A DNA stretch of 64,000 nt from Agarilytica sp033852175 (lineage in GTDB: Bacteria; Pseudomonadota; Gammaproteobacteria; Pseudomonadales; Cellvibrionaceae), in NCBI GenBank assembly GCA_033852175.1, contig JAWSUY010000013.1, positions 186,001 to 250,000 on the forward strand, read 5' to 3'. Made by a program: the position numbers and the translations under genes. Position 1 is the first letter of the stretch, and each line of letters opens with the position of its first letter. The notes below the pieces were generated by a model that was not told where the DNA came from, did no database searches, and saw nothing but the letters and a program-made list of their open reading frames with translations. Below are positions 18,421 through 25,785 of the stretch, piece by piece.

Positions 18421-19622
18421 ATGTCTGAGGGTAGCACCGACAAAGTTATTGGAAGTTACTTCGATGATTTACTCGGAGGAGAGTTCGATGAGGATTCATC
18501 AGAACTGGAAGCCTTAGAACCGGAAACCAAGGTAAAAAGCTCAATAACGCGAGAGGAAAAAATTGAGTCTGCTGAATCCACAACTGTACCTAATTTAAGT
18601 GAAAAAGAACCGTTAAGACCCTTGACGGAACATGACGCGCTAGTGGCATCATCCCTGCCAGAGCCAGAGCCAGAGCCNNNNNNNNNNNNNNNNNNNNNNN
18701 NNNNNNNNNNNNNNNNNNNNNNNNNNNNNNNNNNNNNNNNNNNNNNNNNNNNNNNNNNNNNNNNNNNNNNNNNNCAGAGCCAGAGCCAGAGCCAGTACCT
18801 GCACCAGAATCTCAGGTTACGAATAGAGTCGTACAGGCTCCTTCTCTTTTCTCGAGTGCGCCGAAACCGCGAGAAAGTATTCTTAAGCCTCTAGAGAGTC
18901 TGCCGGTTTCTAGAGAAGCCTTCGTCGGTGATGAGCAGGCATTGCTTGAAGAGCAACAGAAAAAACGTTTGCAAAAAATGTTGGCTCAACAGGCCGTTGT
19001 TGAGGCTCCGGTTTTTATCGAAACTGAACCCGAGGTCATTCCTGAGGATCGGGCGCCGGTGTTTGCTCCAGTTACTCCCCCGGTGGAAGTTGAAGAAGTG
19101 GTCGTCGAGCAGCCAGCTCAAGAAGAAGTTGAGGTTGCTGAAAAGTTACTGTGCTGGGGTGAGAATGGTCGTCCTCTCTGGGCTCAGAATAATTTTGAGG
19201 TTTTACTGTTTGATGTGGCGGGGTTGTCGCTTGCGGTGCCTTTGGTTGCGTTGGGCCAAATTGTTCCGATTAACAAAAAATTGACGTTTTTACATGGGCA
19301 GTCAGAGTGGTTTATGGGGATTTTGCCTTCTCCCATAGGCGATGTTCGGACGGTGAATACGGCTTTGTTCGTGATGCCGGAGCGGCATAACCCATCATTT
19401 GCAGAAAAGGCAAAATACGTTGTTACGATTGACGGCCTACCTTGGGGACTTGCGGTTGATAGTGTCAATCAGCCGATATCGTTAAGTCCAGATGATGTAA
19501 GTTGGCGTACAGAGCGTTCCAAGCGGCCTTGGCTGGCAGGTACGGTTAAGGCACATATGTGCGCTTTGATTGATATCCCCCAAATGGCAGAAATGCTGAA
19601 AGCATCGAATAAGGATCGATAG
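18421..19622 (+). CDS. ParP-like CheW-domain protein (contains an assembly gap)
   Basis: Predicted partner of the ParA-like ATPase in polar array localisation. The start is ATG 18421 with TGGAG six bases before it. The N-terminal half is acidic and Pro/Glu-rich. A run of 97 Ns (18678-18774) lies within a GAGCCA (Glu-Pro) repeat that is present on both sides. Reading resumes from 18777 as EPEPEPVPAPESQV and stays open to 19622. The C-terminal 150 residues form a CheW-like domain (FEVLLFDVAGLSLAVPLVALGQI, WFMGILPSPIGDVRTVNT, WGLAVDSV). The two halves are out of frame only because of the arbitrary N count; I read this as one intact gene. Confidence 0.85.
18661..18794 (+). repeat. GAGCCA tandem repeat spanning 97 Ns
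   Basis: Hexamers GAGCCA flank the unknown bases: nearly three copies on the left (18661-18677) and three on the right (18777-18794). They encode Glu-Pro. A pure repeat would require 5+6k unknown bases; 97 does not satisfy this, so the stated gap length is probably an estimate. Confidence 0.9.
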
Positions 19623-19938
19623 GTCAATTAGCGTTCGTCTTTAAGTAGGCGGCCTCAGGGGTAACCTATGCGGCTATTTTTACTAGAGAATAGCGTTGCC
19701 AGTAATGATTTGGCGCCTTTGTTTTGCCTTGAATTCTGGCCAAGTAAATCGTCCCTCGCTACGTCTTTGTTTCCCTATGGACGTTAGCTGCGCAGCTTGG
19801 CGCAAAAAATCATGTAAGTTATTCTCTTTGACTGGCACAGAAGCTGCAATTAACTATATTAATAGGGTGTTGCGGCTAAATTTTGACGCCGTTGATCAAT
19901 CGTCAATTCGTAAACCTTATGACAGCTGGAAGGCCAAG

Positions 19939-20424
19939 ATGAGTATTAGTATTAATAAAGACAAGGCAGAAGAAGATCCGATACTGCAGTGGGTCACTTT
20001 TGAGCTTGCAAGTGAAAAATACGGCGTTAACGTCATGCAGGTGCAAGAGGTTTTGCGTTATACCGATATAGCGCCGGTACCGGGTGCGCCAGAGCATGTG
20101 CTTGGCATCATCAATTTACGCGGTAAAGTTGTGACGGTTATTGATACTCGAAAACAATTTGAATTGCCTGCGACAGAAGTCACTGATCATACGAGAATTG
20201 TAGTAATTGAGGCGGAAACCCATGTTGTGGGCATCATGGTTGATAGTGTTGCCGAAGTGGTTTACTTGCGTCTTTCTGAAATTGAAACCGCGCCGACTGT
20301 TGCCAATGACGATAGCACAAAGTTTATTCAGGGGGTTTGTCATAAAAATGATGAACTACTGATCTTGATCGAACTGGATAAATTACTGTCGGATGATGAG
20401 TGGGCTGATATAGAAGAATATTAG
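19939..20424 (+). CDS. cheW: chemotaxis coupling protein CheW
   Basis: Adaptor between chemoreceptors and CheA. It has 161 residues from the ATG at 19939 (GGAAGG five bases upstream). The open frame extends 81 codons further up but that part has no family-like sequence. Typical segments are WVTFELASEKYGVNVMQVQEVL, PGAPEHVLGIINLRGKVVTVID and VVGIMVDSVAEV. The Arg in NLRG contacts the receptor in known CheW proteins. It follows the ParP-like gene after 316 bases and precedes the DUF2802 gene. Confidence 0.95.
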   Translation: MSISINKDKAEEDPILQWVTFELASEKYGVNVMQVQEVLRYTDIAPVPGAPEHVLGIINLRGKVVTVIDTRKQFELPATEVTDHTRIVVIEAETHVVGIMVDSVAEVVYLRLSEIETAPTVANDDSTKFIQGVCHKNDELLILIELDKLLSDDEWADIEEY

Positions 20425-20446
20425 TGAAATTAATAGAGGTGAATAC

Positions 20447-20860
20447 ATGCAAGGCTTAGATCAACTTTTAGAATTTTACCCTCTAGCGGGGCTTTGCATT
20501 GTCAATAGTGTCTTAATGGCGGTCTTGATTTCATCTTTGGCGGTCAAAAAATTAAAGGCTGAGCACTTAGAGCGCATTAATAAATTAGAGACGAACGTCA
20601 GTATTTTGACTTCTGGTGCTTTAGGGATGGGGCAAAAAATGTTGAGCCTAGAAGCAAAATATCTAAGGTTAAGCGAGGTCCAGGAAGAAATAAAACAAAG
20701 TGATACGGAATTTTCGTATACACAAGCTCAGAAATTGATATCTCAGGGAGTAGATGATAATGCGGTGGCGGCGAACAGTGGCTTATCGTCGACGGAAATC
20801 AATTTAATGCGCTTGCTTCAAAATCAAGATCATACTGCTCATAGTTTTCATCATGTTTAG
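20447..20860 (+). CDS. DUF2802 family membrane-anchored protein
   Basis: 137 residues with one N-terminal membrane helix (PLAGLCIVNSVLMAVLISSL), a coiled-coil region (about 35-85) and a C-terminal helix-turn-like part (TYTQAQKLISQGVDDNAVAANSG-type). Small proteins of this family are regularly the last conserved member of the che cluster after cheW in this group, but no function is known. It overlaps the next gene by 8 bases, so the two are translationally linked. Confidence 0.8.
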   Translation: MQGLDQLLEFYPLAGLCIVNSVLMAVLISSLAVKKLKAEHLERINKLETNVSILTSGALGMGQKMLSLEAKYLRLSEVQEEIKQSDTEFSYTQAQKLISQGVDDNAVAANSGLSSTEINLMRLLQNQDHTAHSFHHV

Positions 20861-21524
20861 CCGCTCTGTTTGCCAAGTCACATTCTCTCTATTTATATTA
20901 AGCTTTGGGGGGGGATGCTCCGTGACGGATCGTGTTTCCTATGGCGATCAGGAAGGTCCCATTCCTGATGATCTGATAAAACAAATAAAAGCAAATAAAA
21001 CTGAGAAGGCTTGGGTTGCTGCACATCTTGGTGAACCATTCGCTATTGATAGAATTGAAACCGCAGGCGAAAATTCTGAAGTGCTATATGAAGTGTACAG
21101 CTACCGTTTGTCTAAAACGTCGGTGCGCGCAGGGCATGTTCTGTACTTTTTTAAAGCGGGTGGTCGGGAGGACGAAATTGCGTATTTTCATGTCGCTTTC
21201 GACAAAAATATCGTACAAAAAGCATGGTTAGATAAATACTCTCGTGCGCAACTTGGTCCTCGACTCCGTGAAGAAAAGGCAAAAGTTACGATAGTGGCAT
21301 CGCAGAAGGAGGCTGATCATGTCATGAAGAAAAAAAAGAAAAGAAATGTTGAATGGAAAATTCCGATTTTAAAAAAATGGTTTGGGTTTGGAAAGTCGGA
21401 GCAGGGAATGGATGACGGGGAGGCTGCAACAGAAGATGACTTGAGTGGCGGTGAGAAGAGTCAGGTGGAGGAGTCAATGCCTGACGCTGCCAGTGCAAAG
21501 CACATGAATAGGCAGGCTATGTGA
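20853..21524 (+). CDS. predicted lipoprotein of unknown function
   Basis: 223 residues. The signal sequence ends in a lipobox-like SFGGGCS, so it is probably anchored by a lipidated cysteine. The mature N-terminal half (VAAHLGEPFAIDRIETAG, EVLYEVYSYRL, HVLYFFKAGG) has the feel of a small SmpA/BamE-like beta fold, which I cannot confirm. A very basic stretch (MKKKKKRNVEWK) and an acidic tail follow. Its start lies inside the DUF2802 gene, and it is the last plus-strand gene of the chemotaxis unit. Confidence 0.7.
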   Translation: MFSRSVCQVTFSLFILSFGGGCSVTDRVSYGDQEGPIPDDLIKQIKANKTEKAWVAAHLGEPFAIDRIETAGENSEVLYEVYSYRLSKTSVRAGHVLYFFKAGGREDEIAYFHVAFDKNIVQKAWLDKYSRAQLGPRLREEKAKVTIVASQKEADHVMKKKKKRNVEWKIPILKKWFGFGKSEQGMDDGEAATEDDLSGGEKSQVEESMPDAASAKHMNRQAM

Positions 21525-21531
21525 GATAAGG

Positions 21532-21553
21532 CGATGAGCGCAAAGGCTCATCG
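21532..21553. other. 8-bp perfect hairpin between convergent genes
   Basis: CGATGAGC-GCAAAG-GCTCATCG lies 8 bases after the lipoprotein stop and 30 bases before the convergent ppnP stop. There is no T-run, so it may be an mRNA 3' stabiliser or a weak terminator. Confidence 0.5.
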
Positions 21554-21582
21554 ATAACTTCAATTAAAGAGTTTAGTGCTCG

Positions 21583-21867
21583 TTAACGATGATAGTGGCA
21601 TAAGTATGCCGTATCGATTTCGACGATAAGATCAAACGATTGATTTGCTTCGACCTCAAAAACTTGCCCCTCGATAAATGTTTGCCATTCTTCTTTTTTC
21701 GGTAATTTTACTTTTAACTCGCCAGAAACCACGGTCATTGTTTCTTTACAGTCAGTGCCGAAGGTGTATTCGCCTGGAGCCATAACGCCGACGGTTGCGG
21801 GTAGGGTGCGCGTCTGTAACGATACTGATTTCACTTTTCCGTCGAAGTATTCACTAATGTCTAACAT
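21583..21867 (-). CDS. ppnP: pyrimidine/purine nucleoside phosphorylase PpnP
   Basis: Small cupin-fold enzyme that phosphorolyses nucleosides to base and ribose 1-phosphate. Its 94 residues closely match the family (about 94-95): EYFDGKVKSVSLQ, VGVMAPGEYTFGT, ETMTVVSGELKVKLP, FEVEANQSFDL and the end AYLCHYHR. It starts two bases after the stop of the diguanylate cyclase gene and is probably co-transcribed with it. Confidence 0.93.
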   Translation of the reverse strand: MLDISEYFDGKVKSVSLQTRTLPATVGVMAPGEYTFGTDCKETMTVVSGELKVKLPKKEEWQTFIEGQVFEVEANQSFDLIVEIDTAYLCHYHR

Positions 21868-21869
21868 GT

Positions 21870-22559
21870 TTAATTGTCTTCTTTGTTTTCATTGTCTAGG
21901 TTGAACAGAGCGTCTTTCTCTGATTGAGTGACTTCTGCTTTGTTGATGCTTGGTTCTATTGTGTGACTTACGCAGTTTCGGCCAGATTGCTTTGCGCGAT
22001 ACAGTTCAGCGTCAGCTTTGGCGATAAACTCTTCAGTATTTTCGTTGCTGTTGTGGGTATAAGTATCGACTCCGATGCTGACGGTGATTGGAATGGGTTG
22101 TCCGTTTTCGACGAGTGGGTTTGCGTCTATTTTCGATCGCACGCGCTCGGCTACTTGAATGCCGACAAGAAGCGGGGTAGACGGCAAGATAACAGCGAAC
22201 TCCTCCCCACCGTATCGGCAGGGAACGTCGATTTTACGCACGACGGTTTCGATAAGTGATGCAAGGTGTTTTAGAGCTTTATCGCCGACGACGTGGCCAT
22301 GTGTATCGTTGATGCGTTTAAAAAAATCGGCATCTAAAATAAAGAATGTAGTTGGCTGATGATTTCGTTTGGTGCGCTCCATTTCTCTTTCGAGCATAAA
22401 GCGTAAATGGCGAACATTGGACAAGCCGGTTAATGGATCGGTACTGACCTGTTCTTTTAGTATGAGAATTTCTTGGTTAAGCGCTTCAAATTTTTCGTTA
22501 ACGGTACAAGTGCGCTCGCCCAAGGGGCAGGTAGTGCTATCTATCGATTTATTCCCCAA
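21870..22559 (-). CDS. diguanylate cyclase (GGDEF)
   Basis: 229 residues with one GGDEF domain (about 35-195). The active loop is GGEEF, preceded by the inhibitory site RKID with exactly five residues between, as in product-inhibited cyclases. Other segments are DPLTGLSNVRHL, DADFFKRINDTHGH and VSIGVDTY. It makes cyclic di-GMP. There is no membrane segment or recognised sensor; the first 30 residues hold a Cys pair (TTCPLGERTC) that might respond to metal or redox. The start codon at 22559 is TTG with a weak ribosome site, so the exact N-terminus is uncertain. Confidence 0.9.
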   Translation of the reverse strand: MGNKSIDSTTCPLGERTCTVNEKFEALNQEILILKEQVSTDPLTGLSNVRHLRFMLEREMERTKRNHQPTTFFILDADFFKRINDTHGHVVGDKALKHLASLIETVVRKIDVPCRYGGEEFAVILPSTPLLVGIQVAERVRSKIDANPLVENGQPIPITVSIGVDTYTHNSNENTEEFIAKADAELYRAKQSGRNCVSHTIEPSINKAEVTQSEKDALFNLDNENKEDN

Positions 22560-22588
22560 GTGATCGGCCCAAAAGTGTTGAGTTATTT

Positions 22589-22737
22589 CATCGTACTATA
22601 GCGGTTATAAGGGGGAGGTTCCAGAAATGTTTGACTACTCCGAAAGGCGCCTACGGCACCTTCCGGAACAGAAGTTCGCTGATAGCGAACTAGGTTGGGT
22701 CTAATAAACTAGTTGCTCTATATCGCTATAGAAGATG
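22589..22737. repeat. 149-bp element with imperfect terminal inverted repeats
   Basis: The ends CATCGTACTATAGCGGTTAT and, reverse-complemented from the right, CATCTTCTATAGCGATATAG match over about 19 of 23 positions. Inside are two strong hairpins: TCCGAAAGGCGCC/GGCACCTTCCGGA (22639-22667) and the perfect GTTCGCT-GAT-AGCGAAC (22674-22690). It lies between hpf and the cyclase gene and encodes nothing. It could be a small non-autonomous mobile element or a structured 3' region. Confidence 0.4.
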
Positions 22738-22748
22738 GTTCTGTGCGA

Positions 22749-23066
22749 CTAGTGGCGCGTATCTTTTCTTTTGGCTGTTTCTTCCTTAAGTTTTCTCTCT
22801 AGCGCTGTGAAAGCATCTCGTACAGCGACATGAACTGATGGATTATCTTGAGTGACGGTTATAGGTGAGCCCTTAAGACCGAGCTCAATAGATGCTCTAA
22901 ACAGCTTGCCTTTGTGCTTGTGCTTGTGCGGTGCGTCGAGAACAACGCGGCTGTGAAGTATTGAATCAGAATATCGGTGGAGTTTTTCAATCTTTTTATA
23001 GATGGTTTCGTTTAGTGCCGGTGATGAATCGAAATCACGGTATACAACGTCTGCATTTGCCTTCAT
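22749..23066 (-). CDS. hpf: ribosome hibernation promoting factor, HPF/RaiA family
   Basis: Short-type hibernation factor that binds 30S subunits in slow growth. It has 105 residues with GGAGG upstream of the ATG. It begins MKANADVVYRDFDSSPALNETIYKKIEKL and carries the basic patch DAPHKHKHKGKLFRASIEL followed by VHVAVRDAFTALERKL. It is not next to rpoN, where hpf usually lies in gammaproteobacteria. The C-terminal domain of long HPF is absent. Confidence 0.88.
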   Translation of the reverse strand: MKANADVVYRDFDSSPALNETIYKKIEKLHRYSDSILHSRVVLDAPHKHKHKGKLFRASIELGLKGSPITVTQDNPSVHVAVRDAFTALERKLKEETAKRKDTRH

Positions 23067-23585
23067 AGGCTAGCCTCCATTAAATGTGCCAAATTAAACT
23101 ACTATAAAGTCCCACTCCAATCGGGGTTAACCGGGAGTGTTCTGCTAAGAACTTAAAAAATTGTGGCCACAGATCTATATTGGCTTCTCGGATAGAAATA
23201 TCAAGGACTTTTTGAGAATATCACTTTGTATACTTATGCTTTTGCTTGGCGGTTTGTTTGTAAGTTGTTGAAAACATTGCAGAAAAGTATGGATGTTCCT
23301 AGAGGAAAATAATAGCTTTTGTTTTTGCGTAGTTCAATAAAAGTGGCAGATTTGAGACGAATTACGAGGTTGGCGCGATAATCGTCTTTCTGGTTTTCTA
23401 TTTTTATGGCGGCGGAGTATCTATTTAGTGCGCTGCTAACAATGTTCGCTCCATTTTTCAGAGTTTGTTGAGTTCGCTGGAACCAACGCTTCGTTGTGAG
23501 TGCTCTTTTTTGTTCGGGCGGTGGTGGAGAAGGCTATGATGCCTAAACTGCGGGGGGCTCTAAGTAGGAATGTTTTTGTTTGGCG
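23067..23585. other. 519-base intergenic region
   Basis: Contains the hpf promoter (minus strand) at its left end. A dyad CACTCC...GGAGTG surrounds 23125-23150. I see no RNA gene, no conserved ORF and no repeat shared with the rest of the window. Confidence 0.4.
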
Positions 23586-23867
23586 CTAAAGCCACTCAAT
23601 AGTATGTTCAACTAATTCCGCATCGATATTGTGCGCACAGTGCTCCAGTATTTTGTTAAGGCTCGATTCGATTAAGGCTTTGTCGGTGCAGGTGCATACG
23701 AAGGACCAATTTCCAAATTGTAATGTGTCGCACGAACCATTTTCACATACGGCGATGTTTTTAATACTGCCGAATCTATCGCGAAGCCCGCTTAAGCGTT
23801 GGCGCTTATCTTTTAGTGAAGAACAGCCATGTAGGCGAAAGGTTGTTTGTAGTATTGCGATAAACAT
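23586..23867 (-). CDS. DUF503-like small protein
   Basis: 93 residues from the ATG at 23867 (a TTG 15 bases earlier is less likely). The sequence FRLHGCSSLKDKRQRLSGLRDRF matches the DUF503 N-terminus (typically LHIPGAQSLKDKR) and is followed by a beta strand and a helix ending NKILEHC. Function unknown; some family members lie near rbfA. It has five cysteines, more than usual. Confidence 0.65.
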   Translation of the reverse strand: MFIAILQTTFRLHGCSSLKDKRQRLSGLRDRFGSIKNIAVCENGSCDTLQFGNWSFVCTCTDKALIESSLNKILEHCAHNIDAELVEHTIEWL

Positions 23868-24067
23868 TTTTAAAATTCTCAATGTAAAGAGTTGAATTAA
23901 AGTATTGAGTCACCATTGTTAGTTATGAGTCGGCTCGATGAGAGGCTCAGTTAGGCGCTAAATATAAAGAGTATAAAGTTTGCCAATAGATTTGGCCTTT
24001 TAATTTAGCTATTTAATTTATACGTTTTAAACAGGGTTTGATCAATTGTGATGAACCTTAACTTTTA

Positions 24068-24084
24068 TTGCTCATATATGAGGA
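24068..24084 (+). promoter_or_regulatory. ROSE-like RNA thermometer hairpin of the sHSP gene
   Basis: The leader ends with UUGCU-CAUAUAUG-AGGA, nine bases before the ATG at 24094. UUGCU faces the AGGA ribosome site around a CAU/AUG inner stem. This is the arrangement of the terminal ROSE hairpin (U-U/C-GCU opposite AGGA), which melts on heating to free the ribosome site. Upstream, 23890-23917 holds a weak sigma-32-like pair (GTTGAAT, 13 bases, CACCATTG). Confidence 0.6.
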
Positions 24085-24093
24085 TAATGAATT

Positions 24094-24588
24094 ATGAGAG
24101 AGTTTGATTTAACACCATTATACCGTTCCGCCATTGGTTTTGACCGCATGGCAAATCTTCTTGATAATATTAGTCGTACAGAGCAGGGTCAATCAAGTTA
24201 CCCTCCTTATAATATTGAGCTGACCGGTGAAGATACATACCGAATCACAATGGCTGTTGCTGGTTTTACCGATGCTGAATTAAACATCGAGGTGAAGCAG
24301 AGCAATTTGACTGTGACCGGCAAGAAGATAGCCGAAAAAGGTAGTCGCCAATTTTTGCATCAAGGTATTGCTGCGCGTAACTTTGAGCGTCGTTTTCAGT
24401 TGGCTGATTATGTCCGGGTTGAAAATGCATTCATGGAAAACGGTTTGCTGCACGTCGAGCTAGTGCGCGAAGTTCCTGAGGCAATGAAGCCTAGAAAGAT
24501 AGCGATTAATTCCGCTCCAAGTAAATCCCAGATTATTAATGATGATGGGTATAAAGAAGAACGTAAGGTAGACCATAAAGTCGCTTAA
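24094..24588 (+). CDS. ibpA: small heat-shock protein, Hsp20/IbpA family
   Basis: ATP-independent holdase that coats unfolding proteins. It has 164 residues: an N-terminal MREFDLTPLYRSAIGFDRMANLLDN typical of IbpA, the alpha-crystallin domain at about 37-128 (YNIELTGEDTYRITMAVAGF, LTVTGKK, FLHQGIAARNFERRFQLADYV, ENGLLHVELVREVPE) and a C-terminal PRKIAI anchoring motif. The gene stands alone behind a ROSE-like thermometer and ends at a bidirectional terminator. Confidence 0.93.
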   Translation: MREFDLTPLYRSAIGFDRMANLLDNISRTEQGQSSYPPYNIELTGEDTYRITMAVAGFTDAELNIEVKQSNLTVTGKKIAEKGSRQFLHQGIAARNFERRFQLADYVRVENAFMENGLLHVELVREVPEAMKPRKIAINSAPSKSQIINDDGYKEERKVDHKVA

Positions 24589-24604
24589 ACTTATTGTTTA
24601 GTGA

Positions 24605-24631
24605 AAAAGGCCAGCATTATGCTGGCCTTTT
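24605..24631. terminator. bidirectional rho-independent terminator
   Basis: AAAAGGCCAGCA-TTA-TGCTGGCCTTTT has a perfect 12-bp stem with A-run and T-run flanks. It lies between ibpA (plus) and the convergent araC-type gene, and can stop transcription from both sides. Confidence 0.93.
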
Positions 24632-24644
24632 TTATAGGTATATT

Positions 24645-25637
24645 TTATAGACTAAATAATTTCGCTCTAACGGTGGTGCGATACTGTCCAGCGGTTGTCC
24701 CATGGTGTTTTTTAAAGAGCGTATTAAAGTGTGCGACATCGTGATATCCCACTTTAAACATCACTTCATTGATGGTGAGGTTGGTGGTTTTGACGAGATC
24801 CTTAGCTGTTTCCATTCGAATTTTTTGTAAATATTGTAACGGCGTTGAATCCGTCGCGCTTTTGAAGCGGCGATTGAATGTTCGTGTGCTCATACCAAAT
24901 TGATTGGATAGCTCCGCAAGGTTTACTTCTTTTGCATGATTATCTTGCAGCCATATTTGCATTTGCATAATGTCTTCATCGGGGTGTGCGTTTATTGCGC
25001 CTTGATAGGAGGCTGAGCTTTCATAGGCGCGTCTAATTTCATGGAAAAAATGCCGCTCGACATGGCTTGCAATTGTGCGTGAAAAATAACGTTGAATAAA
25101 ATGTATCGTGAGATCTGCGAGTGAGTTTACGCTGGCGGTGCAATATAAGTTGCCTGCTTGGGTAATGAAATGTTGGCGTTTGAGATCTATCTCGGGGTAT
25201 TGTTTTTGAAACTGATCAAAATAATGCCAATGTGTGGTGGCGGGTTTACCGTTTAGCAGTCCGGCTTCAGCCATTAGATAACAACCTGTTCCTACGCCCG
25301 CAATTAAACTGCCGGACTCAAAGTGTTGCTGCAGCCAGGGCAGTAATGTTGAGTTTTTGCGGACAATTGGGCGCGGGTTTCTCCATAGTGCTGGTAAGTA
25401 AATGATGTCGCTTTTCTGTACTTCTTCAATAGTTGAGTCTGGTGTCAGTATTATTCCTGTATGAGTATTTACCGGTTTGCCATCTACTGTGACGAGATTG
25501 ACGATCAGCGAATTGTTGCTGCGCGCCCTTGGTGAGTTAGATTTTGCCAGTGCTTCAGCGGCTCTTAATTGCTCAAGCGGAAGTGAAACGCTGGTGGCGA
25601 GCATGTGTTGGCAAAGGAAAAAGGTGACACGAAGCAT
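24645..25637 (-). CDS. AraC-family regulator with DJ-1/PfpI-like domain
   Basis: 330 residues. The N-terminal 190 residues are a glutamine-amidotransferase-like DJ-1/PfpI domain (DIIYLPALWRNPRP, GVGTGCYLMAEAGLLNGKPATTHW, with Cys in the nucleophile elbow near 120). The C-terminal 100 residues carry two helix-turn-helix units of the AraC type (NLAELSNQFGMSTRTFNRRFK, TINEVMFKVGYHDVAHFNTLFKKHHG). GlxA-type regulators of this form control amine, carnitine or similar catabolism. It is divergent from fabY with 148 bases between, so regulation of fabY is possible but unproven. Confidence 0.9.
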   Translation of the reverse strand: MLRVTFFLCQHMLATSVSLPLEQLRAAEALAKSNSPRARSNNSLIVNLVTVDGKPVNTHTGIILTPDSTIEEVQKSDIIYLPALWRNPRPIVRKNSTLLPWLQQHFESGSLIAGVGTGCYLMAEAGLLNGKPATTHWHYFDQFQKQYPEIDLKRQHFITQAGNLYCTASVNSLADLTIHFIQRYFSRTIASHVERHFFHEIRRAYESSASYQGAINAHPDEDIMQMQIWLQDNHAKEVNLAELSNQFGMSTRTFNRRFKSATDSTPLQYLQKIRMETAKDLVKTTNLTINEVMFKVGYHDVAHFNTLFKKHHGTTAGQYRTTVRAKLFSL

Positions 25638-25733
25638 GGTGCTCTCAAAAAAATAGTTAGTATTGGTTGAAATAGGTACATGTTGGCCAGAATGCCATGG
25701 TTTTATGTCTAGTATCCCACAGTTTTATGTTGC

Positions 25734-25754
25734 ATGCTTCATTACACTAAGCAT
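25734..25754. promoter_or_regulatory. dyad upstream of fabY
   Basis: ATGCTT and AAGCAT arms separated by nine bases, 31 bases upstream of the fabY ATG in the divergent araC-fabY region. A possible operator; no known consensus is matched. Confidence 0.25.
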
Positions 25755-25785
25755 TCTGCTATTCACTTTTCTATTCAGGTAAACA

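Noticed and set aside
18678..18774. frameshift or pseudogene call in the ParP-like gene
   Set aside because: The frame change is caused by the N count; both flanks continue the same Glu-Pro repeat.
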